Below, one piece after another: positions 30,851-38,749 of a DNA stretch of 43,986 nt. Under the pieces are notes generated by a model. The model was not told the DNA's origin and did no database searches. It saw nothing but the letters and a program-made list of their open reading frames with translations. Positions within the stretch are counted from its first letter, which is position 1, and every line of letters starts with the position of its first letter. A program made the position numbers and the translations under genes. The DNA comes from DASXMX01 sp036794395 (lineage in GTDB: Bacteria > Planctomycetota > Phycisphaerae > Tepidisphaerales > Tepidisphaeraceae): the NCBI GenBank assembly GCA_036794395.1, contig DAIRGS010000016.1:1-43986 (forward strand), in the 5' to 3' direction.

Positions 30851-30880
30851 GCACAGCCGACTATCGGCTGTGCTTTTTTT
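30851..30880 (+). terminator. Terminator/attenuator hairpin after rpsP
   Basis: GCACAGCCGA and TCGGCTGTGC form a perfect 10-bp stem with a CTA loop, followed by seven T. It lies inside what is usually one operon, so it probably lowers trmD and rplS expression relative to rpsP. The sequence AGCCGACTATCGGCTG resembles the repeated GCCGGCTG-type sequence just downstream. Confidence 0.85.
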
Positions 30881-30927
30881 GACCATAGCTGCGAAGCCGG
30901 CTGTTTTCCGCAGCCGAGGAACCGGCT

Positions 30928-31680
30928 GTGTCGCAAGTGAAGCGAATCGACATCCTGACGCTGTTCCCGGAAATGTTTGGCCCGATGTTGGGCACGAGCA
31001 TCCCGAAGCGGGCGGCGGAGAAAGGGTTGGTCAGCTATCACCTGACGAACATTCGCGACTTTGCGACCGATGGCCATCTTTCCGTGGACGACCGGCCTTT
31101 TGGCGGCGGCCCGGGAATGGTCATGATGTGCCAGACGATGTTCGACGCGGTTGAAGCCGTCGAAAGCCAGGACCCGAGGCCGGCCAAACGGGTTTTGCTT
31201 TCGCCCCAGGGACGGGTTTTTGATCAGGCCCTTGCGATGGAGTTGGCCGATCAAGATCGGTTGCTCCTGATCGCGGGGCACTATGAAGGCTTCGACGAAC
31301 GGATCGTTGAGGGCCTTAAGCCGCTGGAACTGAGCATCGGCGATTACGTGCTCAGCGGTGGCGAGCTGGCGGCGATGGTGGTGATTGACGCGATTGTCCG
31401 GCTGTTTCCGGGCGCGCTGGGCGCGGCCGATGGAGCGGCGGACGAAAGTTTTGCCGAGGGTTTGCTGGAATTTCCCCAGTACACCCGGCCCCGGGAGTTC
31501 CGGGGAATGACGGTGCCGGACATGCTGCTGAGCGGAAACCACGCGGCAATCGCCAAATGGCGACGCGAGCAGCGAGAGATTAGGACCCGGGTACGCCGGC
31601 CGGATTTATGGCAGCGGTTTATCGAGAGACAGAAGTCGGATAATATTGAACCCCAAGCAACCCGGCCCCAGCGGCCATGA
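30928..31680 (+). CDS. trmD: tRNA (guanine-N1)-methyltransferase
   Basis: A 250-residue SPOUT enzyme that makes m1G37 in tRNAs and prevents frameshifting. RIDILTLFPEMF at the start, DDRPFGGGPGMVMM, LIAGHYEGFDERI and the trefoil-knot SAM site LSIGDYVLSGGELAAM are intact, as is PQYTRPREFRGMTVPDMLLSGNH. It starts with GTG at 30928 (CGAGGA upstream). Its stop codon overlaps a possible ATG (ATGA), but rplS probably starts further on. It is separated from rpsP by a terminator hairpin rather than rimM. Confidence 0.96.
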   Translation: MSQVKRIDILTLFPEMFGPMLGTSIPKRAAEKGLVSYHLTNIRDFATDGHLSVDDRPFGGGPGMVMMCQTMFDAVEAVESQDPRPAKRVLLSPQGRVFDQALAMELADQDRLLLIAGHYEGFDERIVEGLKPLELSIGDYVLSGGELAAMVVIDAIVRLFPGALGAADGAADESFAEGLLEFPQYTRPREFRGMTVPDMLLSGNHAAIAKWRREQREIRTRVRRPDLWQRFIERQKSDNIEPQATRPQRP

Positions 31681-31709
31681 AACGCCAGTTGGCGGATCGG
31701 AGACTCATC

Positions 31710-32132
31710 ATGATCAACAAAATCCTTGAAGGCGTAGAGAAAGAACATCTGAAGAAAGAGCCGTTGCAGTTCGACATCGGCGATACCGTCGACGTCCACA
31801 CGCGAATTGTCGAAGGCGAAAAAGAACGCATCCAGGTGTTCGGCGGGACCGTGATCATGCGCAGGGGCCGGGGGATCAACGAAACATTCACCGTCCGCCG
31901 GATCGTGAACAATGAAGGCGTCGAGCGCATTTTCCCCGCTCACTCGCCGTTCATCTCGAAGATCGTCGTCCGCCGCAGCGGCGAGAGCCGCCGGGCCAAA
32001 CTGTTCTACCTCCGCCACCGCGTCGGCAAGGCCGTCCGCCTCACCGAAAAGCGCAAGGTCAAGAAGGAAGAACCCGCCCCGACCGAAGGCACCGCGACAG
32101 CGCATCCGGAACTGGCCGCTTCGGCGACCTGA
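31710..32132 (+). CDS. rplS: 50S ribosomal protein bL19
   Basis: A 140-residue 50S protein at the 30S-50S interface. DIGDTVDVHTRIVEGEKERIQVF, then RRGRGINETFTVRRI and GVERIFPAHSPFI are diagnostic. The C-terminus is extended by ~25 residues (KVKKEEPAPTEG and an Ala-rich end). The ATG at 31710, with CGGAG upstream, is preferred to one overlapping the trmD stop, which adds 11 residues without similarity. It ends the rpsP-trmD-rplS group, followed by a strong terminator. Confidence 0.96.
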   Translation: MINKILEGVEKEHLKKEPLQFDIGDTVDVHTRIVEGEKERIQVFGGTVIMRRGRGINETFTVRRIVNNEGVERIFPAHSPFISKIVVRRSGESRRAKLFYLRHRVGKAVRLTEKRKVKKEEPAPTEGTATAHPELAASAT

Positions 32133-32158
32133 TGCTGACCTGCCCATAAAAAAAATGG

Positions 32159-32187
32159 ACGCCCGCGGAAGATTCTTCCGCGGGCGT
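32159..32187 (+). terminator. Rho-independent terminator after rplS
   Basis: ACGCCCGCGGAAG and CTTCCGCGGGCGT form a perfect 13-bp stem with a 3-base loop, preceded by eight A on the plus strand and followed by TGGTTT. It is strong as a hairpin, but the downstream T-run is weak. Confidence 0.8.
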
Positions 32188-32200
32188 TGGTTTACATGGT

Positions 32201-33067
32201 GTGACGACTGAGCTCGAGCATGTTGTCCTTGAGTACGGCCAACCGTCCAAACGATTGCGTCGGCCCTTGGTCCGATTGCTGATCGTGAGTGCCGTGCTAT
32301 TTGCAGGGTTTGCAGGACTGCGAGCCATTTACAACGAAATCCTGGTTGTTCAGGCACGATGGAATGCAAGCGGGCGACGGGATGTCGAATATCGGCGCCT
32401 TGTGAATCTTCCCGTCCCCAAAGACACACCCATTTATGACGAAGCCAGGGACCTACGACCAGTTACATTTGTCGGGCGTTTTGAAGCGGGCCAGAGTCCG
32501 CTGTGGATTCGTTTCAGAGGCGACTCCGGGACCGTTCCCCCCGATCCGATGCCGTGCTGTTCATCTCAGCGCGTAACGTGTCTCTTCTATCTTCAAGGCA
32601 CAGATTTGCGCGCTGGATCGCAATCCAACAGGGTTCGTTGCGCGCCCGCCTGCTTTCCACGTCCCGAGGTAATGGGTCCGCCGTACACCAGTTTTGAAGG
32701 CGACATTCTCGACGTGTTCGTGCATGGCCGTCGGACTTCCAGCGGGGCCGAACGGCTTGTTGCCGTGTCATTCGACTCATCGACGTTCATGGTTGGCGAC
32801 CCTCAACCATTCACTGTCTGCATCTATACACCGGGAAAGTTTCTTCGGTCAGGAAATTGGAATTGGATGCGATGTGGCTTAGGTTTCAAATGCAACCCCG
32901 GTGAACCACTGCGACTGTACGGCGGCCAGCCCGATCTTGCTGACTGCTCTCATTTCACGATTCGTTACTCGGCGGGAAATCGATCGGGCGTAATCGACGG
33001 CTGGCTGAATCAAGACGCCAACGCCGTAACGATGTCCGCACGCGGGGACATGAGCAAGGTCAATTGA
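32201..33067 (+). CDS. Hypothetical membrane-anchored protein
   Basis: A 288-residue protein of no recognised family. A basic N-terminus (SKRLRRPLVR) precedes one hydrophobic helix at about 24-42 (LLIVSAVLFAGFAGLRAI), so the bulk lies outside the cytoplasm. That domain looks beta-rich and has several cysteines (PCCSSQRVTC, CAPAC, KCNPG), suggesting disulfides. It starts with GTG at 32201 only a few bases after the terminator stem; no ribosome site is evident, so the start is uncertain. It occupies the place where rnhB commonly lies between rplS and yraN. Confidence 0.6.
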   Translation: MTTELEHVVLEYGQPSKRLRRPLVRLLIVSAVLFAGFAGLRAIYNEILVVQARWNASGRRDVEYRRLVNLPVPKDTPIYDEARDLRPVTFVGRFEAGQSPLWIRFRGDSGTVPPDPMPCCSSQRVTCLFYLQGTDLRAGSQSNRVRCAPACFPRPEVMGPPYTSFEGDILDVFVHGRRTSSGAERLVAVSFDSSTFMVGDPQPFTVCIYTPGKFLRSGNWNWMRCGLGFKCNPGEPLRLYGGQPDLADCSHFTIRYSAGNRSGVIDGWLNQDANAVTMSARGDMSKVN

Positions 33068-33169
33068 ATTCCCCAGGATTTACAGTCCTCGCCTCCACCC
33101 TTCACGTACAAACACTTTCGGCTCGTTCGTCCCTTGCAGGCCTTTGACGTGCGGGCATAATCACGCATC

Positions 33170-33568
33170 ATGGCTCGCTGGTTCCAATCTTTATTCAAGT
33201 CGACGGCCGATCGCGATGCGATGGGGCAGCGGGGGGAGAACGTGGCGGCGCGGTATTTGCGCAACTTGGGCTACAAGATCATCGTCCGGAATTTTCGGTG
33301 TGAGCTGGGTGAGATCGATATCGTCGCCAAGGATGGGAAGACGCTGGTGTTTGTCGAGGTGAAAACCCGGGCGTATGACGATCCCACGCCCGAAGAGCAG
33401 GTCAATGAGGTGAAGCGCCATCAGATCACCAAGTCGGCCAAGCTGTATCTTTCGCGGTACGGCAGCCCGCAGCCGCCGGCGCGGTTTGATGTGGTGGCAG
33501 TGGTGTGGCCTGACGGGCGGGAGCCTCAGATTCGTCATACCCCGCACGCGTTTGAAGCGACGTTCTAG
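33170..33568 (+). CDS. yraN: YraN / UPF0102 family protein
   Basis: A 132-residue restriction-endonuclease-like fold protein. The family pattern is GQRGENVAARYLRNLGYKII, RNFRCELGEIDIVAKDGKTL, VFVEVKTRAY, with the putative nuclease residues E (GEIDIV), D and the ExK of EVK. It usually clusters with rplS/rnhB and ribosomal genes; its cellular role is not settled. The start ATG at 33170 gives the normal N-terminus. It is 47 bases upstream of pyrD. Confidence 0.93.
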   Translation: MARWFQSLFKSTADRDAMGQRGENVAARYLRNLGYKIIVRNFRCELGEIDIVAKDGKTLVFVEVKTRAYDDPTPEEQVNEVKRHQITKSAKLYLSRYGSPQPPARFDVVAVVWPDGREPQIRHTPHAFEATF

Positions 33569-33615
33569 CAAGCGAGCCCGACCGCCAAGAACATCGAATC
33601 ACTTCCGAGTTCTCC

Positions 33616-34665
33616 ATGCTCTATCGACTGGTCCGGCCTCTCTTATTCTCACAGGATGCCGAGCGCGCTCACGAGATGGGCATCGCCGCCGCCCGGTTTT
33701 TGGCGGGGCGACCCTGGCTGGCCGAGCTGATTCACGACTACGTTGCCCGGCCGGCAACGAGCGAACGGCGGGTTGCCGGTTTGACGTTCCCCAATCCGAT
33801 CGGGCTTGCTGCTGGAATGGACAAGAATGCCGTCGCGCCGCTGGCTTGGTGGGGGTTTGGTTTCGGATTTATGGAGTTGGGCACCGTGACGCCGCTCCCG
33901 CAAGCGGGCAAGCCGCGGCCGCGGATGTTCCGATTTGCCAATCGCGGGGCGGTCGTCAATCGGATGGGATTTAACAATGACGGCGCGGCAGCCGTGGCGC
34001 GAGAGTTAGGCCGGCAACTGCATCTCGGCCTGCGCCCGCCGTGCCCGATTGGTCTGAGCGTCGGGATGAACGCGATCACTCCCCGAGAAAACGCGGCCGA
34101 CGATTATCGAAAAGCGACCGAGGCGCTGGCGCCGTTCGCCGATTATCTGGCGATCAATGTGAGTTCGCCAAACACGGCCGGCTTACGAGGTCTCCAGGCC
34201 GGAAGCGAAATCGGGCGCATCGTGAAAGCGACTCAATCGGCAGCCGGGGGCAAACCGGTCTTCGTGAAAATCGCCCCGGAACTGGAAGAGGCCGCACTGA
34301 CCGACATTCTGGACGTGTGCCTTGCCGAAGGCGTTGCAGGGGTGATCGCGACCAACACCCTCGCCACCGCCAACGTGCCCGGCCTCCCCGAAGGGGGAAT
34401 GAGCGGGCTGCCTCTCCGCGAGCGCGCGTTGCAGCAGGTAGGGCGGGTTCGGAAAGCGGCGGGGGACCGCATCGCCGTGATTGGATGCGGCGGGATTGAT
34501 GACGTTGAATCCGCCCGACGCATGTTTGAAGCCGGAGCGGATCTGGTGCAGCTCTACACAGGGCTGATCTACGAAGGGCCATTCTTGCCGGCTCGGATTA
34601 GCCGGGGAATTCCGGCAGCAGAAAAGAAAGAATTGCCAAAGATGGACACAGATAAACACAGATGA
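33616..34665 (+). CDS. pyrD: Dihydroorotate dehydrogenase (class 2, quinone-dependent)
   Basis: A 349-residue FMN enzyme of pyrimidine synthesis, oxidising dihydroorotate with membrane quinone. The N-terminal ~40 residues (RLVRPLLFSQDAERAHEMGI) are the class 2 quinone-tunnel helices. Then come NPIGLAAGMDKNAVAPLAWW, ELGTVTPLPQAGKPRPRMFR, NRMGFNN, NVSSPNTAGLRGLQ with the catalytic Ser, and IGCGGIDDVESARRM. The last residues (KMDTDKHR) are encoded by a copy of the ACACAGATAAACACAGATGA repeat, so the natural C-terminus was probably replaced or extended by it. Confidence 0.96.
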   Translation: MLYRLVRPLLFSQDAERAHEMGIAAARFLAGRPWLAELIHDYVARPATSERRVAGLTFPNPIGLAAGMDKNAVAPLAWWGFGFGFMELGTVTPLPQAGKPRPRMFRFANRGAVVNRMGFNNDGAAAVARELGRQLHLGLRPPCPIGLSVGMNAITPRENAADDYRKATEALAPFADYLAINVSSPNTAGLRGLQAGSEIGRIVKATQSAAGGKPVFVKIAPELEEAALTDILDVCLAEGVAGVIATNTLATANVPGLPEGGMSGLPLRERALQQVGRVRKAAGDRIAVIGCGGIDDVESARRMFEAGADLVQLYTGLIYEGPFLPARISRGIPAAEKKELPKMDTDKHR

Positions 34666-34706
34666 GAAAGTGCTCTGTTAGAACCCTTCATTGGACTAGC
34701 TGCCCC

Positions 34707-34790
34707 TTGTCATCCTGGAGCGAAGCGAAGGATCTGAAATTCGAGGGGTTCACTGGCTATCAGATCCTTCGCTTCGCTACAGGATGACAA
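34707..34790. repeat. TGTCATCCTG palindromic element, copy C
   Basis: Arms TTGTCATCCTGGAGCGAAGC and ...GCTACAGGATGACAA, with GAAGGATCTGAAATTC on the left and GGCTATCAGATCCTTC on the right. It lies between pyrD and the convergent small membrane protein gene. Third copy of the family (16026, 30270). Confidence 0.9.
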
Positions 34791-34826
34791 CGTGCGACTG
34801 CTATCGTTTCGACTTCGGAAGTCTCA

Positions 34827-35159
34827 CTAGCCAGGCATGTGACGTATAGCAATCACAAGCCATAGTACCGCCCCTACGCCGAAGATTAACGAGACGAAAA
34901 TGGCAAATTGGGCCAGTCCCGCGGTAAATGGATCTGGTGGTCGGCACTTGAGGCCAAGGATGAGTCCCGGCAACGCCAAGACTGGCATCAGAAGAAACAA
35001 TAGATTCGTTGCCTCCCTATCCAGCCCAAAGAACCCATTGATCAGGCAAAGCGTCAGAACGACGGGCACCAGTGTCAGCGCCGCTGCAAACCATGGCCGA
35101 AACGGCGTAATGTTTGGGGGAGTTTCCGGAGTTATGTAATCGAGCGAATTGTCGGCCAT
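34827..35159 (-). CDS. Hypothetical protein with three membrane segments
   Basis: A 110-residue protein with no recognised family. Three hydrophobic spans are visible at about 24-48 (WFAAALTLVPVVLTLCLINGFFG), 53-71 (LLFLLMPVLALPGLILGL) and 83-105 (AQFAIFVSLIFGVGAVLWLVIAI). The hydrophilic N-terminus MADNSLDYITPETPPN is preceded by a start at 35159; no clear ribosome site. It is flanked by a palindromic repeat and the dehydrogenase gene. Possible small inner-membrane protein of unknown role. Confidence 0.65.
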   Translation of the reverse strand: MADNSLDYITPETPPNITPFRPWFAAALTLVPVVLTLCLINGFFGLDREATNLLFLLMPVLALPGLILGLKCRPPDPFTAGLAQFAIFVSLIFGVGAVLWLVIAIRHMPG

Positions 35160-35400
35160 CCCCCAATCTTACCCTCCGCGAAGACGGGTGGGAAAAGCAT
35201 GAATTCTAAGTTTGCGCGCTCATGCGGCGAATTGAAGGATTGCCGGCTTTGATTTGAAACTACACCAGTTCTGCAAAGGGGCGCGGGGTTTTTGGGGAGC
35301 GTTTCATTTCTGTCCCTCATTGTTGATCTGTGCCCGTCCTTGGTCCAAGCTCAATCCGGGTTTGAATCCGCGTTCGCGTCCCGCTATCGTCGCGGGGATC

Positions 35401-36471
35401 ATGAAAATAGCAGTGATGCCGGGCGATGGGATTGGGAAGGAAGTGGTTCCTGAAGGGCTGAAGGTTCTGAAGGAGGCGGGGCGGAAGTTCGGCTTCACCT
35501 ATACGACCACCGATTACCCCTTTGGTGGCGAGCATTATCTTAAAACCAAGCAGACGCTGCCGGACTCGGCGCTGAAAGAGCTCGCGGCTCACGATGCGAT
35601 TCTGTTTGGGGCGGTGGGCGTCGATCCGCGCGGGTCGGCTCAGATTCCGCAGGGGATTCTGGAGACCGAGATTCTGCTGAAGATGCGGTTTGAGCTGGAC
35701 CAATACATCAACCTGCGCCCGACCAAGCTGCTGCCCGGCGTGCCGACGCCGCTGAAGAATGTGGGGCCGGGCGATATCGACATGATCATCGTCCGCGAGA
35801 ATACGGAAGGTTTGTACGCGGGGAATGGCGGGTTTTTGTACAAGGGGACGCCGCACGAGGTGGCCAATCAGATTGAAGTGACGACGCGGCATGGCGTCGA
35901 ACGGGCGATCCGGTACGCCTTTGAATATGCGGTGAAGTTCGGCCGCAAAAAAGTGACGCTTGTGGCCAAAACCAACGTGCTGCGGTTTGCTCATAACCTG
36001 TGGATTCGCGCGTTCGAAGAAGTGAAGGCCGAGTATCCGAATATTCAGACCGATTATCACCACGTCGATGCCTGCACCATGTACATGGTGACCAAGCCGA
36101 GCATCTATGATGTGATCGTGACGACCAACATGTTCGGCGACATCATTACCGATCTCGGGGCCGCCATTCAGGGCGGCATGGGCATGGCGGCCAGCGGGAA
36201 TCTGAACCCCACGCGCCAGGCCGCGAGCATGTTTGAGCCGGTGCATGGCAGTGCGCCGGACATCGCGGGCAAGGGTTACGCGAACCCGATCGCGACGTTC
36301 CTCAGCGTGGCGATGATGCTGGATTTCCTGGGCCAGGAAAAGGCGGCCCTGGCGATTCAGAAGGCGTGTCAGGATGTTGTGGCCGATCCGAAGAATCATA
36401 CCCGCGATCTGGGTGGGACGATGGGAACGGCGCAGGTGGGTGAGGCGGTTTGTGCGAAGTTGGGCTCCTAG
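35401..36471 (+). CDS. leuB: Isopropylmalate/isocitrate dehydrogenase family protein (probable 3-isopropylmalate dehydrogenase)
   Basis: A 356-residue NAD(P)-dependent beta-decarboxylating dehydrogenase. PGDGIGKEVVPEGLKVL, GAVGVDPRG, LDQYINLRPTKLLPGVPTP and the substrate-binding MIIVRENTEGLYAG are followed by the catalytic AKTNVLRFAHNLW, then TTNMFGDIITDLGAAIQGGMG, EPVHGSAPDIAGKG and ANPIATFLSVAMML. These fix the family; whether the substrate is isopropylmalate, homoisocitrate or tartrate cannot be read from this sequence. Start at ATG 35401; a 49-codon upstream extension in the same frame has no protein character. No leuA/C/D nearby. Confidence 0.85.
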   Translation: MKIAVMPGDGIGKEVVPEGLKVLKEAGRKFGFTYTTTDYPFGGEHYLKTKQTLPDSALKELAAHDAILFGAVGVDPRGSAQIPQGILETEILLKMRFELDQYINLRPTKLLPGVPTPLKNVGPGDIDMIIVRENTEGLYAGNGGFLYKGTPHEVANQIEVTTRHGVERAIRYAFEYAVKFGRKKVTLVAKTNVLRFAHNLWIRAFEEVKAEYPNIQTDYHHVDACTMYMVTKPSIYDVIVTTNMFGDIITDLGAAIQGGMGMAASGNLNPTRQAASMFEPVHGSAPDIAGKGYANPIATFLSVAMMLDFLGQEKAALAIQKACQDVVADPKNHTRDLGGTMGTAQVGEAVCAKLGS

Positions 36472-36482
36472 AATTGATGGGT

Positions 36483-36510
36483 GGTCAGTGGTCAGTGGTC
36501 AGTGGTCAGT
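36483..36510. repeat. 7-bp tandem repeat GGTCAGT x4
   Basis: Four consecutive GGTCAGT units in the 78-base gap between the dehydrogenase gene and trxB. A short simple repeat with no visible hairpin. Confidence 0.9.
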
Positions 36511-36549
36511 TGTGAGAGAGGGACGGTTTGTTGTCAGGAATGAAGACGT

Positions 36550-37551
36550 ATGGCAGAGAAGCTTGTCATCATTGGGTCGGGGCCGGCATCTTGGACGGCG
36601 GCGATTTATGCGGCGCGCGCGAATCTCGAGCCTTTGGTTTATGAGGGCGCGATTTCCGAGGAGAACCGCTTGCGCGGCACACTGCCGCTTGGTCAGCTGA
36701 ACCTGACCACCGAGGTGGAGAATTTCCCCGGATTCCCCGAAGGCATTCTTGGCCCAGAACTGATGATGCGCTCGCGCGAGCAGGCCGAGCGATTTGGTAC
36801 GCGCATCATTACGGAGGATGTCACGTCGGTTGATGTAAAGGGCCGGCCATTTGTGTTGACAGACTCGGCCGGAAATACCGTTGAAGCTCACGCGCTCATT
36901 ATCGCCACCGGGGCCAGCGCCAATTACCTGGGGCTGGATTCTGAAGAACGATACAAGAATCACGGTGTATCCGCGTGCGCGGTGTGCGATGGCGCACTCC
37001 CGCGGTATCGGAACAAGCCGCTGGTCGTCGTGGGCGGCGGAGATTCAGCCGCTGAAGAGGGCACCTACCTCACGAAGTTTGCCAGCGCGATTTACCTGGT
37101 GCATCGCCGCGACACGCTCAACCGCGCCAGCCCCATCATGGCCCAGCGGCTGCTGTCCAATCCCAAGGTCAAGCCATTGTGGAACAGCGCGGTAGACGAA
37201 GTGCTCGGCGAGCAGATCACAACGCCGATGGGAGAAAAGCTCCCGAACATGACCGGCGTTCGCATCAAGGATATTCGCACCGGCGAAACCTCAACGGTTG
37301 ACGCGGCCGGTATGTTCCTGGCCATCGGGCATACTCCAAACACCAAGTTCCTCAAGGGACAGCTTGAGCTGGACTCCAAGGGCTTCATCGCGCTCACCGA
37401 GCCGCACCGTACATTGACCAGCGTCGAAGGCGTTTTCGCGGCCGGCGATGTGGCCGATCCGATCTATAAGCAGGCGATCACCGCCGCGGGCATGGGATGC
37501 AAAGCCGCGCTGGACGCCGAGCGCTGGCTGGCGGGGCGAAACGTTCATTGA
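36550..37551 (+). CDS. trxB: Thioredoxin reductase
   Basis: A 333-residue FAD/NADPH enzyme that keeps thioredoxin reduced. FAD-binding is IIGSGPASWTAAIYAARA, with Ser14 where glycine is usual. The redox-active site is SACAVCDGALP (Cys143-x2-Cys146). The NADPH motif is VVVGGGDSAAEEGTYLT, and the C-terminal FAD motif is GVFAAGDVADPIYKQAITAAGMGC. All domains are present and of normal length. ATG start at 36550. Its product would feed reductant to cytoplasmic thioredoxins; the two exported thioredoxin-fold proteins in the window need a separate membrane relay. Confidence 0.96.
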   Translation: MAEKLVIIGSGPASWTAAIYAARANLEPLVYEGAISEENRLRGTLPLGQLNLTTEVENFPGFPEGILGPELMMRSREQAERFGTRIITEDVTSVDVKGRPFVLTDSAGNTVEAHALIIATGASANYLGLDSEERYKNHGVSACAVCDGALPRYRNKPLVVVGGGDSAAEEGTYLTKFASAIYLVHRRDTLNRASPIMAQRLLSNPKVKPLWNSAVDEVLGEQITTPMGEKLPNMTGVRIKDIRTGETSTVDAAGMFLAIGHTPNTKFLKGQLELDSKGFIALTEPHRTLTSVEGVFAAGDVADPIYKQAITAAGMGCKAALDAERWLAGRNVH

Positions 37552-37570
37552 TTGCCGCCGAACCATCCCT

Positions 37571-37681
37571 GTGACACGGGTTTGTAACCCGTTCCGAAAG
37601 TCTGGTCAGCAAAAATGGTTTTAATAGGCGAAGACTTTTCAGATCATCACATCGCCAGCACGGGTTGAAAACCCGTGTCAC
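37571..37681. repeat. REP-like paired palindrome (GACACGGGTTT variant)
   Basis: GTGACACGGGTTTGTAACCC at the left and ACGGGTTGAAAACCCGTGTCAC at the right, each also a hairpin, around a ~65-base spacer. The right arm is preceded by CATCGCCAGCACGGG, as in the copy at 14567-14660. It lies between trxB and rnpA, ending 9 bases before the rnpA start. Confidence 0.85.
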
Positions 37682-37690
37682 GAGGGGTTA

Positions 37691-38092
37691 ATGACGCGGC
37701 GTTATGCCTTCACCAAATCACTCCGCCTGCGCAACCGCGCCGAGTTTTCCGCTGTCTACGACGCCAAAACCCGTGAGGCCCGCGGGCCGTTGGTGATTTA
37801 CGCGAAGCCCAATGATCGTAAGCATCCGCGGCTCGGCCTCAGCACTTCACGTAAAGTGGGCACCGCCGCCCGGCGCAATCGCATTCGCCGGCTGCTTCGC
37901 GAGGCCTTCCGCCATCTTCAGCACGATCTGCCGGCCGGGTATGATCTGCTCATCGTCCTCCGCCCGCATGAGCCGCTTACATTGGCCGAGTATCAGAAAA
38001 TACTTTCGGCGGCGGTCATCAAGCTCCATTCGGTGTGGACGCGGCGGCTCAATAATTCAAATACAACTCGGCCGTCCCCTGATTCGATTTGA
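37691..38092 (+). CDS. rnpA: Ribonuclease P protein component
   Basis: A 133-residue basic protein that helps the RNase P RNA process tRNA 5' ends. LRNRAEFSAVYDAKTREARG, then PRLGLSTSRKVGTAARRNRIRRLLREAFR is the diagnostic RNR motif region. YDLLIVLRPHEPLTLAEYQKIL follows. The last ~20 residues (NNSNTTRPSPDSI) overlap the convergent Omp85 remnant by 44 bases. Unusually it is not next to rpmH or yidC; its upstream neighbour is trxB with a REP-like pair between. Confidence 0.93.
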   Translation: MTRRYAFTKSLRLRNRAEFSAVYDAKTREARGPLVIYAKPNDRKHPRLGLSTSRKVGTAARRNRIRRLLREAFRHLQHDLPAGYDLLIVLRPHEPLTLAEYQKILSAAVIKLHSVWTRRLNNSNTTRPSPDSI

Positions 38093-38399
38093 ATCCGGTC
38101 GCAAGGTCGGCGGCGTATCCGATGCGGATGCCGGCAGTAGGCCCGAACCGAACGCCCACGCCCGCGCTGGGCGCCCAATAGTCACGAATGCCGGCGTGTT
38201 CCAGCAGGTTGGTGTACGTGCTCCCCGCATCCACAAAAAAACTCACCGCAAACGACTTGGTTACCTTCAACCCGTTCTTGAGAATCTGCTGCTCAAGATC
38301 GGTGTTGAAGTGATAGTCGCCAAAGTGGATTGGGTAGCCGCGGTGGTAGCTGTACGATCGGGGCTGAGGTTTGCGGATCGGTTGATAGAGAGGGAAATC
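38049..38399 (-). pseudogene. Omp85/BamA C-terminal remnant
   Basis: Read from about 38399 the frame encodes DFPLYQPIRKPQPRSYSYHR, then GYPIHFGDYHF, KSFAVSFFVDAGSTYTNLL, APSAGVGVRFGPTAGIRIGY and an end in ELYLNY with stop. The alternation, the VSFFVDAG motif, the GVGVRFG strand and the aromatic final residue are typical of the last strands of an Omp85/surface-antigen outer-membrane barrel. The remaining ~500-700 residues are absent: at about 38400 the frame enters an AAATCTCAGATTTG-type repeat. It is a truncated gene whose 3' end overlaps the rnpA 3' end. Confidence 0.65.
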
Positions 38400-38663
38400 A
38401 AGAATTTGGAATCTGGAATTTCAGATTTGAGATTTGAGATCGCACAGTTGATACCGGCGTGTGAATCCGTCTCGCGGCAATTGAGGAAGTGGGCGGAGCA
38501 TTTACAAAACACCGACATCCGCGGGCCGCGGCATCTGAACGAGGAAAGCCGGGAGGTCTATGACCGTGCCAGGCGGGCGGAGGCGTTTGCGGAGAAATTG
38601 AAAAGGATCCGGGCAGGGGGGAAGGTGGAGGAAGAATTTGGAGATTCCAAATCTCAGATTTGA
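38400..38663 (+). other. Possible protein-coding fragment between AAATCTGAGATTT repeats
   Basis: The plus frame encodes a helical, charged stretch with plausible composition: IAQLIPACESVSRQLRKWAE, RGPRHLNEESREVYDRARRA, EAFAEKLKRIRAGGKVEEEFG. The stop is at 38663, within repeat sequence. Both its beginning (38401-38441) and end (38641-) lie in AAATCTGAGATTT-type repeats, so it may be an inserted fragment carried with the repeats, or chance. No family recognised. Confidence 0.3.
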
Positions 38664-38725
38664 GATTTCAAATCTGGAATTTCAAATCTGAGATTTGAGA
38701 TTTGAGATTTCAGATTTCAAATTCA
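38641..38725. repeat. AAATCTCAGATTTGAGATTTC palindromic array
   Basis: A run of alternating AAATCTCAGATTTGAGATTT units with internal mirror symmetry. A shorter copy (ATTTCAGATTTGAGATTTGAG) is at 38401-38441. AT-rich against a GC-rich background. It ends 25 bases before the kinase stop codon. Confidence 0.85.
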
Positions 38726-38749
38726 AGACGGTGAGGCAAACTTAGTCGA

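Noticed and set aside
34154..34582. 142-codon frame opposite pyrD
   Set aside because: Antisense shadow, Arg/Pro-rich.
35317..36399. 360-codon frame opposite the dehydrogenase gene
   Set aside because: Antisense shadow of a clear enzyme gene, rich in Arg and His and without family signature.
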